The translations under genes were made by a program, and so were the position numbers. A model generated the notes under the pieces. It searched no databases. It was not told where the DNA came from and saw only the letters and a list, made by a program, of their open reading frames with translations. A stretch of 64,000 nt of DNA, from the NCBI GenBank assembly GCA_963721435.1, contig CAVRJC010000008.1:128428-192427 (forward strand), read 5' to 3'. This DNA is from CAVRJC01 sp963721435. GTDB taxonomy: Bacteria; Actinomycetota; Acidimicrobiia; IMCC26256; DASPTH01. Shown here in pieces: positions 24,990 through 33,561 of this stretch (positions within the stretch are counted from its first letter, which is position 1; the number at the start of each line of letters is the position of its first letter).

Positions 24990-26361
24990 CGCGGAACCGC
25001 TTCAACTTGGCCGCGTGGTTGAGCTCGGTCCATTCGTCGAGTGCGCCGGGCGCCACGACGTCGACCTTCATCGCGACGCCGAAGCGGTCCTTCAGCTTCG
25101 TCTCGACCGCCTCTCGGAGCGCGGGCCAGGTGGACGGGTCTTCGGTGCTCGTGACCGAGAAGATCAACTCGTCACGGTTGCCGTCGCGCACCGCGCGGAC
25201 GAACCAGTCGGCTTCGGCGCCCGCGACCTCGAGCGCGACGACCGCGACGCCCTCCGGCCAGACGTTCACGCCGCGCAGCTTCACCATGTTGTCGGCGCGG
25301 CCGGCGAACGGCGCCATCTTGCGCAGCCAGCTCCCGCACTTGCACTGCTCGCGTGGGTAGAGCGTCGACAGGTCCATGATGTTGTACCGGAACTGGGGGC
25401 TGCCGGTCTTGTAGAGCTCGGTGACGCAGAGCGAGCCCTGCTCACCGTCGGGCAGCAGCTCGCCGGTCTCCGGATCCACGATCTGCACGATGTACGCGTC
25501 TTCGAAGATGTGCAGGCCGTCGTGCTCGGGGCATTCGACTGCGACCCACTGCACCTCGTGGAAGCCATAGGAGTTGAAGCACTCCGCGCCGAACGTCTTC
25601 TCCAGCAGCTCGCGGTCGCCGATGTTCGGGAGCGCCTTGATGTTGAAGTCGGTCGACGGGTCGTAGCCCATTTCGCGGGCGACGTCGGCGAGGCGCATCA
25701 GGTAGTCGCCGGTGGTGAGAATGGCGGTCGCGCCGTACTCGATCGCGAGCTGCACCTGACGCTCGCTGCTCGTGACGTTGCCCGTGCTGGTGGTGAGCAC
25801 GACACAGTTGAGCCAGCGGAACAGGGTCTCGTCGAAGTTGAACGCGCCGTTGTGCAACCCGTAGGCCCACGAGTTGAGCACGACGTCGCCGGGCCGCACG
25901 CCCTGCATGTACATCGCGCGCGCCGCGAGCAGTCCACCGACTTCACGGTCCCACACCGTGTAGAAGGTCGGGCGGCTCTTCCCGGTGGTGCCACCCGACA
26001 TGAACACGCGCATCGGCTCCGACCGAGCCATGTCCGGGGTGACTCCCTGGTAGTCACCCCACGGCGGGTGCGCGTCGATGCTCTTGCGGATGTCGTCGAC
26101 CGAGTACGACGGCGCCTTCGAGAGATCGTCGAGCGAGTTGATCTTGCGGGGATCGAAGCCGGCAGCTTCCCAACGTTCCGCGAAGAACGGCACACGCGAC
26201 GCCGTCATCGCGCGCTCGCGCAACCGCGTGAGCTGCGTGTGCTCGATCACGTCGGGCGTGTTGAGCCACGCGGTGTCGAAGTACTCGGGAGCCGGCGGGA
26301 ACGCCGCCATCAACGCGGGGTAGTCGACCGCCTGCCAGGGCCGTCGGATGCCGGTGCTCAT
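24979..26361 (-). CDS. Phenylacetate-CoA ligase-like AMP-forming enzyme
   Basis: 460 residues of the PaaK branch of the adenylate-forming superfamily. Phosphate loop SGGTTGKSRP is at about 121-130, NSYGFHEVQW follows, then RYNIMDLSTLYPREQCKCG with a Cys pair typical of PaaK-like proteins. LRGVNVWPEGV and a C-terminal KLKRFRD carry the likely adenylation Lys. It makes an acyl- or aryl-CoA from a free acid and ATP. It is coupled with the amidohydrolase at 24114 and lies between two amidohydrolases, which suggests an acid released or consumed by them. Confidence 0.85.
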   Translation of the reverse strand: MSTGIRRPWQAVDYPALMAAFPPAPEYFDTAWLNTPDVIEHTQLTRLRERAMTASRVPFFAERWEAAGFDPRKINSLDDLSKAPSYSVDDIRKSIDAHPPWGDYQGVTPDMARSEPMRVFMSGGTTGKSRPTFYTVWDREVGGLLAARAMYMQGVRPGDVVLNSWAYGLHNGAFNFDETLFRWLNCVVLTTSTGNVTSSERQVQLAIEYGATAILTTGDYLMRLADVAREMGYDPSTDFNIKALPNIGDRELLEKTFGAECFNSYGFHEVQWVAVECPEHDGLHIFEDAYIVQIVDPETGELLPDGEQGSLCVTELYKTGSPQFRYNIMDLSTLYPREQCKCGSWLRKMAPFAGRADNMVKLRGVNVWPEGVAVVALEVAGAEADWFVRAVRDGNRDELIFSVTSTEDPSTWPALREAVETKLKDRFGVAMKVDVVAPGALDEWTELNHAAKLKRFRDER

Positions 26362-26406
26362 GATTGTGGGTTCGTCTCCCCCTGGTCCGTGCGGTGGCTG
26401 AGTGCG

Positions 26407-27585
26407 CTATCTCGCGGCTGCTCGCACGTCCTCGCGCGGCTCGGGAAGGTAGCCCTCGGGGAACCGGTACAGGTCGACTGCGTTGTCCCACAGGATCTTG
26501 CGCTTGGCGTCGTCGGGGACGAGGTCGGAGTCGAGGCCGAGGAAGTAGTCGGTGGCCCCGGGGTATTTGGAGTCGGGGTGCGGGAAGTCGGTCTCGTAGA
26601 CGATGTGGTCGTCGCCCATCCACCGGATCACGTCGGAGACGTAGCGGTCTTCGCACTCGGTGCTGATCCAGCAATTGCGCTTGAAGTAGTCGGTAGCCGA
26701 CATCGTGAGCGACGACGCCTCGACCGCGCCTGCGAGCTCGAGGTGCTCGTCGATGCGGTGCAGCCAGCTCGGGAGCCAACCGCACCCGGCCTCCATGTAG
26801 GCAGTGCGCAGACGCGGGAAGCGCTCGTAGACGCCGTGCACGATCATCGACAGGCACGCGTTCTGCGCTTCGTGCGGGTGCACGACGGTGTGCCACTCGG
26901 TGAACGTGTCGTAGCGCTCGGAGCCCGCGGTCACCGCGTTGAGCCCCATGAACTCGTGGGTGCCGAACGCGCAGTCGAGGTCTTGGAGCAGTTCGTAGAT
27001 CGGGTCGTAGTAGCGGTCGCCGAGGTTGCGGTGGTTGAACTGGTCGGGTCGCGCCCAGAAGCACCGGATGCCGAGGTGCTCGTATGCGTACTCGATCTCC
27101 TTGACCGCGCGCGTGACGTCGTTCAGCGCGATCGGCCCGGAGATGTTGACGACGCCGTTCGACGTCTCCCGCATCTCCTGGCCCCAGCGGTTGTACGCGC
27201 GAACCATGGCCGCCTGCAGCTCGGGGTCGATGCCCTCGAACCACAGGTCGTACTCGGGCCCGTAGATGACCATGGCGTCGACGCCTTCGAGCGCGATGGC
27301 CTCGGAGACCAAATCGCCGCTGAAGCCCTTGTTGATGATGTCGGCGCCGTACTTGGCGATCATGTCGTCGGTGGTCCAGTTGATCGCCTTCTGGAACTGG
27401 CCGAGGATCGAGGTGAGGTGCTGGGTGTAGCGGCCGTCGACCGTGACGGGGTTGTAGTGGTCGAAGCCCGCGACCGGCTTCCGGTCGACCCGGTCGACGA
27501 ACTCCTTGTCCAGGAACCGCGACCAGAGGTCGGGCGGGTACACCACGTGGGCGTCAGCATCGAAAACCTTGAACCCGTCGCGCAT
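26407..27585 (-). CDS. Amidohydrolase family protein (PF04909 type)
   Basis: 392 residues. N-terminal motif VFDADAHVVYPP, mid segment FGTHEFMG, metal-site region MEAGCGWLPSWLHRIDEHLE, and catalytic Asp in VYETDFPHPDSKYPG. ATG 27585 is preferred over 27591 because GAAGGGG then sits at the right distance. It is the first gene of the minus-strand run towards 21.4 kb and is divergent from the KstR2-like regulator. The presumed operator between them makes this operon its likely target. Long antisense frames over this gene are shadows. Confidence 0.9.
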   Translation of the reverse strand: MRDGFKVFDADAHVVYPPDLWSRFLDKEFVDRVDRKPVAGFDHYNPVTVDGRYTQHLTSILGQFQKAINWTTDDMIAKYGADIINKGFSGDLVSEAIALEGVDAMVIYGPEYDLWFEGIDPELQAAMVRAYNRWGQEMRETSNGVVNISGPIALNDVTRAVKEIEYAYEHLGIRCFWARPDQFNHRNLGDRYYDPIYELLQDLDCAFGTHEFMGLNAVTAGSERYDTFTEWHTVVHPHEAQNACLSMIVHGVYERFPRLRTAYMEAGCGWLPSWLHRIDEHLELAGAVEASSLTMSATDYFKRNCWISTECEDRYVSDVIRWMGDDHIVYETDFPHPDSKYPGATDYFLGLDSDLVPDDAKRKILWDNAVDLYRFPEGYLPEPREDVRAAAR

Positions 27586-27633
27586 CAGCATCCCCTTCGC
27601 TTCCGTGACCTCGAGGCCATTGAAGCAGACCCT

Positions 27634-27651
27634 ACCAAGCGCGCGCTAGGT
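27634..27651. promoter_or_regulatory. Candidate TetR-family operator
   Basis: ACCAAGCG-CG-CGCTAGGT: 8-base arms with one mismatch, midway between the divergent amidohydrolase (start 27585) and the KstR2-like regulator (start 27701). It is near 50 bases from each start, the position expected for auto- and cross-repression. The half site ACCAAG resembles the CAAG core known for KstR2, but the spacing differs. Confidence 0.5.
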
Positions 27652-27700
27652 TGGCCGCCAGATCAGGACGTCGGATCGAGTTGCGGATGAACAGGAGACG

Positions 27701-28300
27701 ATGAGTACAGCAGGTGTCGTTCGTGCGGGCTCGGAGCGACGCGACGAGATCTTGGCGATCGCGGCGGAGCTGTTCGCAGAACGAGGTTTCGCGGCCACGA
27801 CCGTCCGCGAGATCGCCGACTCGGCCGGGATCCTGTCGGGCAGCCTCTATCACCACTTCGATTCGAAGGAGTCGATGGTCGAAGAGCTGCTCCGCACGTT
27901 CCTCGAGGACATCACGCACGCGTACCGCGTCGAGGCGGCGTCGGGCGACGATCCGGTCCAGGTGCTTCGCACGCTGGTGCGGCTCGCGTTCGAGTCGATC
28001 GGAGCACGCTGGGCCACGGTCTCCGTGATGGTGAACGAGTACAACCTGCTCATCTCGTATCCGCGGTTCTCGTTCGTGCAACAGTTCTCGGAGGAGACCG
28101 AGCGGCTGTGGGTCGGCGTCATCGAACGCGGCGTGCAGTCAGGGACGTTTCGCGGCAACCTCGATCCGCGGATGACGTACCGGTTCCTCCGTGACGCGAT
28201 CTGGGTGAGCGTGCGTTGGTATCAGCCGACGGGTCGGGACCGTCCGACGGACATCGCCGACGTGTACGTCGGCGTGCTGCTCGACGGCATCGCAAACTGA
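27701..28300 (+). CDS. TetR/AcrR transcriptional regulator, KstR2-like
   Basis: 199 residues. The helix-turn-helix spans about 20-60 (TTVREIADSAGILSGSLYHH), followed by FDSKESMVEELL. The C-terminal ligand domain has RDAIWVSVRWYQP. Both segments are very close, from memory, to mycobacterial KstR2, which represses the cholesterol ring C/D (HIP) degradation genes and responds to a CoA thioester. Here it likely senses an acyl-CoA and controls the divergent amidohydrolase / CoA-ligase operon and the downstream cupin, 6 bases away. ATG 27701 follows AGGAGACG. Confidence 0.85.
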   Translation: MSTAGVVRAGSERRDEILAIAAELFAERGFAATTVREIADSAGILSGSLYHHFDSKESMVEELLRTFLEDITHAYRVEAASGDDPVQVLRTLVRLAFESIGARWATVSVMVNEYNLLISYPRFSFVQQFSEETERLWVGVIERGVQSGTFRGNLDPRMTYRFLRDAIWVSVRWYQPTGRDRPTDIADVYVGVLLDGIAN

Positions 28301-28306
28301 CGGGAG

Positions 28307-28726
28307 ATGAACGTGAGCGAGACGAACGTGACCGAAGACCAAGGAACTCACGCCGGTCCGAAGTTCTTCCAGTTCGACCAGATCCCCTGGCCCGAGTCCG
28401 AGCCCGAGGGCACGCCGCAGGAGCTGGTCGACGAGGCGAAGCGCCTCGGTGCTCGCCGCAAGCTCCTCGCGCGCGGCGAGGGCGGCTTCTTCTCGCAGAT
28501 CTCGGAGTTCCCGCCCGGTTACGTCGTGCCCATGCACAGCCACGGGCACGACGAGATGATCATCCTGCTCGAAGGTGGCTGCGACCTGCTCGGCGGCGGG
28601 CCGTCGCTCGAGGCGCCCGACTCGATGGTGCTCATCGCGAACTACGAGTACGGATTCCAGGCCGGCCCCGACGGCATGACGTTCATGACCATCCGCACCG
28701 CGGACTCGGGCACCAAGCTCGTCTAG
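28307..28726 (+). CDS. Cupin-domain protein
   Basis: 139 residues. A single cupin barrel with metal-binding motif 1 HSHGHDEMIILLEGG and a second strand pair ending AGPDGMTFMTIR. N-terminal KFFQFDQIPWPESEP and GARRKLLARGEGGFFSQI are shared in form with the cupin at 33562, so these are paralogues. Such small cupins act as dioxygenases, isomerases or ligand sensors. It lies directly after the TetR gene and its stop overlaps the convergent SDR stop by 4 bases. Confidence 0.88.
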   Translation: MNVSETNVTEDQGTHAGPKFFQFDQIPWPESEPEGTPQELVDEAKRLGARRKLLARGEGGFFSQISEFPPGYVVPMHSHGHDEMIILLEGGCDLLGGGPSLEAPDSMVLIANYEYGFQAGPDGMTFMTIRTADSGTKLV

Positions 28727-29571
28727 CTCCCGAAGAGGCGCTCGCGCAGGCCGTCGTCGTGCACGAAGACGGGCAGGTTGTCGGCGCCGAGGAACGATGG
28801 GCGCGCGCTCGACCCACCGTCGACCGCGAGCACCTGACCCGTGATCCAGGTCGAGAGGTCGGAGAGCAGGAACCACACTGCGTACGCGATGTCGTCGGGC
28901 TCGCCGCGTCGGCGGAGCGGGACCGCGGCCTGCTCCTCCGGGGTGTCCTCGGTGGTGTCACCGCCCTCTGCCGCGCGCGGCGTGCGCACGGTGCCGGGCG
29001 CGACGGCGTTCACACGGATCCCGGCGCTGCCGAGCTCGAGCGCGGCCGTGCGCATGAACGCGATCATCCCCGCCTTCGACGCCGAGTACGCGGCGCCGAA
29101 CGGCATCGCGGTGATGCCCGACACCGACGCGATGTGCACGATGCTGCCGCCGGTGCCCTGCTCGAGCAACCGGTTGGCGACCGTGCGCGTCGTGAGGAAC
29201 GCCGACTGCAGGTTGAGGCGCACGACGTCGTCCCACGCCTCGGTCGACGTGCTCACGATGGGTGCCCACTTGTTGAAGAACCCGCCGGCCACGTGCACGA
29301 GGCCGTGGATCGGCCCGAGCCCGGCGATCTCCTCGACCGCTTCGTGCAGGCCTTCGGGGCTGCGCACGTCGACCACCCACGAGCGGCCGGTGCCACCGAC
29401 CGACGCAACCGCTTCGTCGGCGAGCGCGAGCCGGGCGTTGTCGACGTCGAGTGACGCCACGGTCGCGCCCGCTTCCGCGGCGACACGCGCGATCGCGGTG
29501 CCGATACCGCCACCACCGGCCCCCGCGACGATGACGGTGCGACCAACGAGTCCAGTCAGTTCTCCGATCAT
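28723..29571 (-). CDS. Short-chain dehydrogenase/reductase
   Basis: 282 residues starting at ATG 29571. Coenzyme loop AGAGGGGIGTAIAR (Gly-rich variant), VAGGFF, Ser in HIASVSG and the Tyr/Lys pair YSASK. A roughly 25-residue tail after VDGGSSARPSF is longer than in most SDRs. The open frame continues to 29889 only as a shadow. It diverges from the nitrilase-type gene across 58 bases. Probably an alcohol or ketone dehydrogenase of the catabolic island. Confidence 0.88.
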   Translation of the reverse strand: MIGELTGLVGRTVIVAGAGGGGIGTAIARVAAEAGATVASLDVDNARLALADEAVASVGGTGRSWVVDVRSPEGLHEAVEEIAGLGPIHGLVHVAGGFFNKWAPIVSTSTEAWDDVVRLNLQSAFLTTRTVANRLLEQGTGGSIVHIASVSGITAMPFGAAYSASKAGMIAFMRTAALELGSAGIRVNAVAPGTVRTPRAAEGGDTTEDTPEEQAAVPLRRRGEPDDIAYAVWFLLSDLSTWITGQVLAVDGGSSARPSFLGADNLPVFVHDDGLRERLFGS

Positions 29572-29629
29572 GCCAACATCGTTACCATGCCGGGACCACA
29601 CTTCGGCAAGTGCCAGGTCGGGAGTTCCA

Positions 29630-30598
29630 ATGATTCCAGTCGAGTACGAGCAGTTCGAGCAGGTCGTCACCGTCGGCGTCACCAACTTCACGCCCGTGTG
29701 GGGCGACCCGAAGGAGACCCTGAACAAGATCGAGGCGAACGTCGTGGAGGCTGCGTCGCAGGGCATCAACATCGTCGCGTTCGGCGAAGAGGCGCTCATC
29801 GGCCCCACCGAATGCGACGCGTGCCGGTTCGACGGCCACGCGTGCGAGTTCCACGAGAGCCTGGCCCAGACCGTGCCCGGACCCGCCACCGATCACGTCG
29901 TCGAGCTCGCGCGCGAGCACGACATCTACGTGCTGTTCGGGCTCTCGGAGCGCGACTCCCACGACCCGAAGGTGCTCTACAACTCGGTCGCGGTGATCGG
30001 GCCCGAGGGTCTCCTCGGCACGTACCACAAGGTGCACCTCGGCTCGGTGCCGTGGGTCACCGAAGGCATCGTGTTCAAGCCCGGCGACTCGCTGCCGATC
30101 TTCCCGACCCGCTACGGGCCCATCGGCGTGCAGATCTGTTACGACTTCTGGTTCAACCCCGAGCTCACCCGGATCCTCGCGTTGAAGGGCGCGCGCCTCG
30201 TCATCAACTGCTGCGCGACGTTCGCCGGTGAGGGCAAGCGCGACTACATGGTGAACACCACCCGCACGCGCGCGCAGGAGAACTTGATCTACACCGCGAG
30301 CTCCAACCTGCTCGGCGGTCCCGGCAACCAGGACTTCTCCGCGGGCCACCTCGACGAGGCGCGCGCCGCCGACTACCTCGGGCACAGCACCATCGCGGGC
30401 CCGGCGTTCCCGCGCTTCCAGCACATCTACGCGGAAGCGGGCGACACCGAGGAGATCGTCAGCGCCACGCTCAGCTTCGAGAAGCTGCACCGGTGGCAGT
30501 CGGTGTTCCCATGGCGCGAGTGGCGCACCGGCCGTCAACTCGAGCAGTCGAAGCTCATCGCCGACGAGTTCGCGAAGCTCGCCGAACCTCGACCCTGA
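29630..30598 (+). CDS. Carbon-nitrogen hydrolase (nitrilase superfamily)
   Basis: 322 residues with the nitrilase catalytic triad visible: Glu in AFGEEALIGP (E53/E54), Lys in YHKVHLG (K134) and Cys in VQICYDFWF (C170). It hydrolyses amides, ureides or nitriles; the substrate is not evident. ATG 29630 has GGGAG upstream. The extended Cys-rich stretch TECDACRFDGHACEF after the Glu is unusual and might bind metal. It is followed by a hairpin and the convergent MarR gene. Confidence 0.88.
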   Translation: MIPVEYEQFEQVVTVGVTNFTPVWGDPKETLNKIEANVVEAASQGINIVAFGEEALIGPTECDACRFDGHACEFHESLAQTVPGPATDHVVELAREHDIYVLFGLSERDSHDPKVLYNSVAVIGPEGLLGTYHKVHLGSVPWVTEGIVFKPGDSLPIFPTRYGPIGVQICYDFWFNPELTRILALKGARLVINCCATFAGEGKRDYMVNTTRTRAQENLIYTASSNLLGGPGNQDFSAGHLDEARAADYLGHSTIAGPAFPRFQHIYAEAGDTEEIVSATLSFEKLHRWQSVFPWREWRTGRQLEQSKLIADEFAKLAEPRP

Positions 30599-30610
30599 CC
30601 CAGCACGTGG

Positions 30611-30640
30611 CAGTTGAGTGGGGAATAGCCACCTCAACTG
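30611..30640. terminator. Hairpin between convergent nitrilase and MarR genes
   Basis: CAGTTGAG-TGG and CCA-C-CTCAACTG form an eight-plus-three-base stem with a short GGAATAG loop, starting 12 bases after the nitrilase stop and ending 18 bases before the MarR stop. It is well placed as a two-way terminator. Confidence 0.6.
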
Positions 30641-30658
30641 ACACTTGCTGGCCCGGGT

Positions 30659-31141
30659 TCAGAGGCGGGCGCGCGCGTCTTCGTTCAGGACGTCGAGCAG
30701 GCGTCCGAGCGCGGCGTCGAGCTGCTCGATCTCCTCGTCGGAGAGGTCGGCGAGCAGGCGCTCGCGTTCGCGCTTGTAGACGAGGTTGGCGGCGTCGGCG
30801 GTCGCGAGGCCCTTGGGCGTGAGTGCGACCATGACCTTGCGCCGGTCGTCGGGATCGGGCGCGCGCGCCACCAGGCCGGCGCGCTCGAGCCGGTCGAGGA
30901 TCTGGGTCATGCCGCCGCTCGAGCGCAGCAGGATGTCGGCGAGCTCGCTCGGTGACATCTGATACGGCTCGCCGATCAGCTCGAGCACGCGCAGCACCGA
31001 GTGGTCGATGAACAGCAGGCCGAACTCGTCGAGGCAGCGGTGCTGGAACGCGTCGACGAGCAACCCGACGCGCGTGAGCCGGGTGAACAGCCCGACCGCG
31101 CCCGGCTCCGAGAGGTACTTGGCCTCGTAGTCGATCGTCAT
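30659..31141 (-). CDS. MarR-family transcriptional regulator
   Basis: 160 residues. Winged helix-turn-helix centred on MSPSELADILLRSSGGMTQI, with wing LERAGLVARAPDPDDRRKVM. N- and C-terminal helices are for dimerisation. It lies 12 bases downstream of the TauD-like gene on the same strand, so regulator and enzyme are co-transcribed. The palindrome in front of TauD is its likely site. A small aromatic or acyl ligand is typical for the family. Confidence 0.9.
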   Translation of the reverse strand: MTIDYEAKYLSEPGAVGLFTRLTRVGLLVDAFQHRCLDEFGLLFIDHSVLRVLELIGEPYQMSPSELADILLRSSGGMTQILDRLERAGLVARAPDPDDRRKVMVALTPKGLATADAANLVYKRERERLLADLSDEEIEQLDAALGRLLDVLNEDARARL

Positions 31142-31153
31142 CGGTCGATTCCG

Positions 31154-31978
31154 CTACCGCGCGTTCTCGCCGGCGATGGTGCAGCGGTGCATGATGCGAC
31201 GCTCCACATAGTCGGCCACGGCGTAGTGCTCCACCGAGCGGTTGTCCCAGAACGCCACTGTGCCCTCCTCCCAGTGCAGCCGGCACTGGAACTCGGGCGC
31301 GCGGATGTGGTCCTGGAGGAACGGCAGGAGCACTTCGTTCTCGCGCTCGCTGAGCCCCTTGATGTGCGTCGTCGAGTTCCGGTTCACGTAGAGCGCCTTG
31401 CGCCCGGTGTCGGGATGGGTGACCGCCACCTTGTGCTCGACGGGCGGGAACTTCTGTTGCGTCTCCGCGAGGTCCATCGTCGAGTGGCCGTCGCGGATGG
31501 CCTGGGTGAGCGTCTTGGTGATGTCGTGGACCGCGGTGAGGCCGTCGACGAACTCCCGCATCGCAGGAGTGAGCGCGTCGTACGCGGCGTACACGCTCGC
31601 GAAGCACGTGTCGCCACCCACCGCGGGCATCTGCACCGCCCGCAGGATCGAGCCGAGCGGCGGGTCGGCGAGGAACGTGAGATCGCTGTGCCACACGTCG
31701 GCGCCCTCGCCCTTGGGCGCGACCTGGTCGAGCACGACGATGTCGGGCGACTCCTGGTAGACGGTCTTGAACGGCGAGACGTACAGCGGCCCGAAGTTGC
31801 GCGCGAACGCGATCTGCTGCTCGTCGGCGATGTGCTGGTCCCGGAAGAACAGCACGAGGTGGTCGAGCAGCGCCTGGTGGATCACCTTGACGTCGACGTC
31901 CGACAATGGCTCGCGCATGTCGACGCCGCGCACCTCGGCCCCGATCACTGCGGTGACCGGTGTGATCTCGATGGTCAT
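31154..31978 (-). CDS. TauD/TfdA-family Fe(II)/2-oxoglutarate dioxygenase
   Basis: 274 residues. The facial triad is H97 and D99 in VWHSDLTFL plus a distal His in RSVEHYAV, and the 2-oxoglutarate-binding Arg is in ERRIMHRCTIAG. The usual GAEVRGVDMREPLSD start and FFRDQHIADEQQIAFAR are present. The enzyme hydroxylates or cleaves a substrate (sulfonates, aryloxyacetates and others in the family) with O2 and 2-oxoglutarate. ATG 31978 follows GGGGGAAATC. It is divergent from a cupin and cotranscribed with MarR. Confidence 0.92.
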   Translation of the reverse strand: MTIEITPVTAVIGAEVRGVDMREPLSDVDVKVIHQALLDHLVLFFRDQHIADEQQIAFARNFGPLYVSPFKTVYQESPDIVVLDQVAPKGEGADVWHSDLTFLADPPLGSILRAVQMPAVGGDTCFASVYAAYDALTPAMREFVDGLTAVHDITKTLTQAIRDGHSTMDLAETQQKFPPVEHKVAVTHPDTGRKALYVNRNSTTHIKGLSERENEVLLPFLQDHIRAPEFQCRLHWEEGTVAFWDNRSVEHYAVADYVERRIMHRCTIAGENAR

Positions 31979-32024
31979 GATTTCCCCCTGGCGCCGAGTG
32001 CAGACGTACGATATTCTCTCGCCG

Positions 32025-32037
32025 CTAAGTATCTTAG
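32025..32037. promoter_or_regulatory. Candidate MarR operator
   Basis: A perfect palindrome CTAAG-TAT-CTTAG in an AT-rich island of the divergent TauD/cupin promoter region, 47 bases from the TauD start and 26 from the cupin start. AT-rich short palindromes with a 3-base centre are usual MarR sites, and marR is in the TauD operon. Confidence 0.5.
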
Positions 32038-32062
32038 GCAAGTGGGAACAGGGGGATTTGTG

Positions 32063-32557
32063 ATGGCGGATCTGGAGCGCCCGGAAGCACCGGGCTCGAG
32101 CCCACGGTTCAAGCACTTCGACGACGTGCCGTGGGAAGAGGTCCGCAAGCTCGACTTCGGCGACCACACCACGTCGGTGCGCGAGAAGTGGCTCGACTTC
32201 TCACCGCGGTTCCTCTCGCTGTGGGCGGAGTGGGATCCCGGGATGATGATCCACGGCCACGGCCACAACAGCAACCACATCGTGTTCGTGCTCGAAGGCG
32301 ACATGACGTGCGGTGACGTCTACTGCGGCAAGGGCATGCACATCGCGCTCGACCACGGCGACACCTTCGGACCGTTCATCGCGGGCCCGAACGGCGTGAC
32401 GCTGTTCGAGGTGATGATGGGCGACCCGCGCTCGTTCTCGTCCGACGAGGAGCAGTGGGCGAAGCTGCTCGCGGAGAAGGGTGCGACGCAGGCGCCCAAC
32501 CCGCCGATCAACATGCCCGACTGGCTCAAGGACACGCGCAGCGAGGCGCCGGAGTGA
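32063..32557 (+). CDS. Cupin-domain protein
   Basis: 164 residues. FKHFDDVPWEEV near the N-terminus recalls the FDQIPW of the cupin at 28307. Metal motif HGHGHNSNHIVFVLEGD is followed by HIALDHGDTFGPFIAGPNGV. It ends in a Pro-rich tail (APNPPINMPDWL). Its stop overlaps the GTG start of the next LLM gene, so the two are co-translated. Possibly a non-haem iron enzyme or a sensor acting on the same pathway. Confidence 0.88.
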   Translation: MADLERPEAPGSSPRFKHFDDVPWEEVRKLDFGDHTTSVREKWLDFSPRFLSLWAEWDPGMMIHGHGHNSNHIVFVLEGDMTCGDVYCGKGMHIALDHGDTFGPFIAGPNGVTLFEVMMGDPRSFSSDEEQWAKLLAEKGATQAPNPPINMPDWLKDTRSEAPE

Positions 32558-33495
32558 CAGCACCGTTCGCGCCGGGGTCGATCTCGCTGCGGCTGTACCC
32601 GCACAACGACCTCCCCGCGACGAAGATCGTCGACGAGATCACGACGCAGGCCGCGCTCGCGGTCGCGCACGGGTTCGACGGCGTCATGACGAGCGAGCAC
32701 CACGGCGGCTTCCACGGCTACATGCCGAACCCGCTCCAGATGGTCGGCTTCTGCCTCGAGGAGATGCCGCACGGCTGGGCGGCGCCCGCTCCCCTTCTGC
32801 TCCCCCTCCGCCCGCCCGCCCTCGTGGCCGAGGAGATCGCGTGGCTCGCCGCGCGCTTTCCCGGCCGCGTGGGCGTGGGTGTCGCGTCGGGGGCGCTGCC
32901 CGAGGACTTCGACATCATGCACGTGCCGATGCACGACCTCACCAAGCGTTTCCACGAAGGCTTCGAGGAGCTCGCGGGGATGCTCAACGGCACCGACCCG
33001 CGCGGCATCGCCGGTGATCCCGCGATCGCCGCATGCGCCGAGCACCCCATCCCGATGGTGAGCGCGGCCATGGGCTTCACCGCGGTGCGGCGCGCGGCGC
33101 GGTTCGGCGCGGGGATCCTGTTCGACTCGCTGTCGTCGGTCGAACGTTGCGCCGAGCTCACCGATGCCTTCCGTCGCGAAGGCAGCACCGGCCCGGCCAT
33201 CCTGATCCGCCGCGCGTGGGTGGGCGAGCCGCCGCGGGAGCAGTTCGAGCAACAGCTCGACGTCTACCGCAGCTATGCGCAGGCGACCGAGAAGTCGCAG
33301 TGGAGCCTCGACGAGATGCTCGCCAGCGACGCCGCCGCAGTGGTCGACGGTATCGTCGAAGCGGCGAAAGCGACCGGGGTCGACGCACTGAACCTGCGCG
33401 TGCACGTTCCCGGCGTCACGCCCGCGCAGGCGCGCGAGCAGATTGTGCGCCTCGGCGACGAAGTTCTCCCGAAGTTGCGCGTCGCGCTCGCGTAG
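32554..33495 (+). CDS. LLM-class flavin/F420-dependent oxidoreductase
   Basis: 313 residues. It starts at GTG 32554 inside the upstream stop (GTGA). Barrel signatures are VAHGFDGVMTSEHHGGFHG, EIAWLAARFPGRVGVGVASG and PMVSAAMGFTAVRRAARFG. It is translationally coupled to a cupin and followed by a second cupin, a D-aminoacylase-like enzyme, an amidohydrolase and a nitroreductase, all on the same strand. It therefore probably oxidises a ring or side chain in the same pathway. Confidence 0.9.
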   Translation: MTAPFAPGSISLRLYPHNDLPATKIVDEITTQAALAVAHGFDGVMTSEHHGGFHGYMPNPLQMVGFCLEEMPHGWAAPAPLLLPLRPPALVAEEIAWLAARFPGRVGVGVASGALPEDFDIMHVPMHDLTKRFHEGFEELAGMLNGTDPRGIAGDPAIAACAEHPIPMVSAAMGFTAVRRAARFGAGILFDSLSSVERCAELTDAFRREGSTGPAILIRRAWVGEPPREQFEQQLDVYRSYAQATEKSQWSLDEMLASDAAAVVDGIVEAAKATGVDALNLRVHVPGVTPAQAREQIVRLGDEVLPKLRVALA

Positions 33496-33561
33496 CGAAC
33501 GAACGGTAAGAAGGCCGGGTACCCCGGCCGACCAGTGAGAGAGCAGAGGTCAGGAGAGCAG

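Noticed and set aside
24961..27690. Very long open frame on the plus strand over the CoA ligase and amidohydrolase genes
   Set aside because: It is an antisense shadow in high-GC DNA; the minus strand holds two proteins with clear family motifs.
28961..29580. Possible extension of the SDR to 29889 and of the nitrilase to 28841
   Set aside because: Both are open-frame read-throughs on opposite strands; homology and ribosome sites put the starts at 29571 and 29630.
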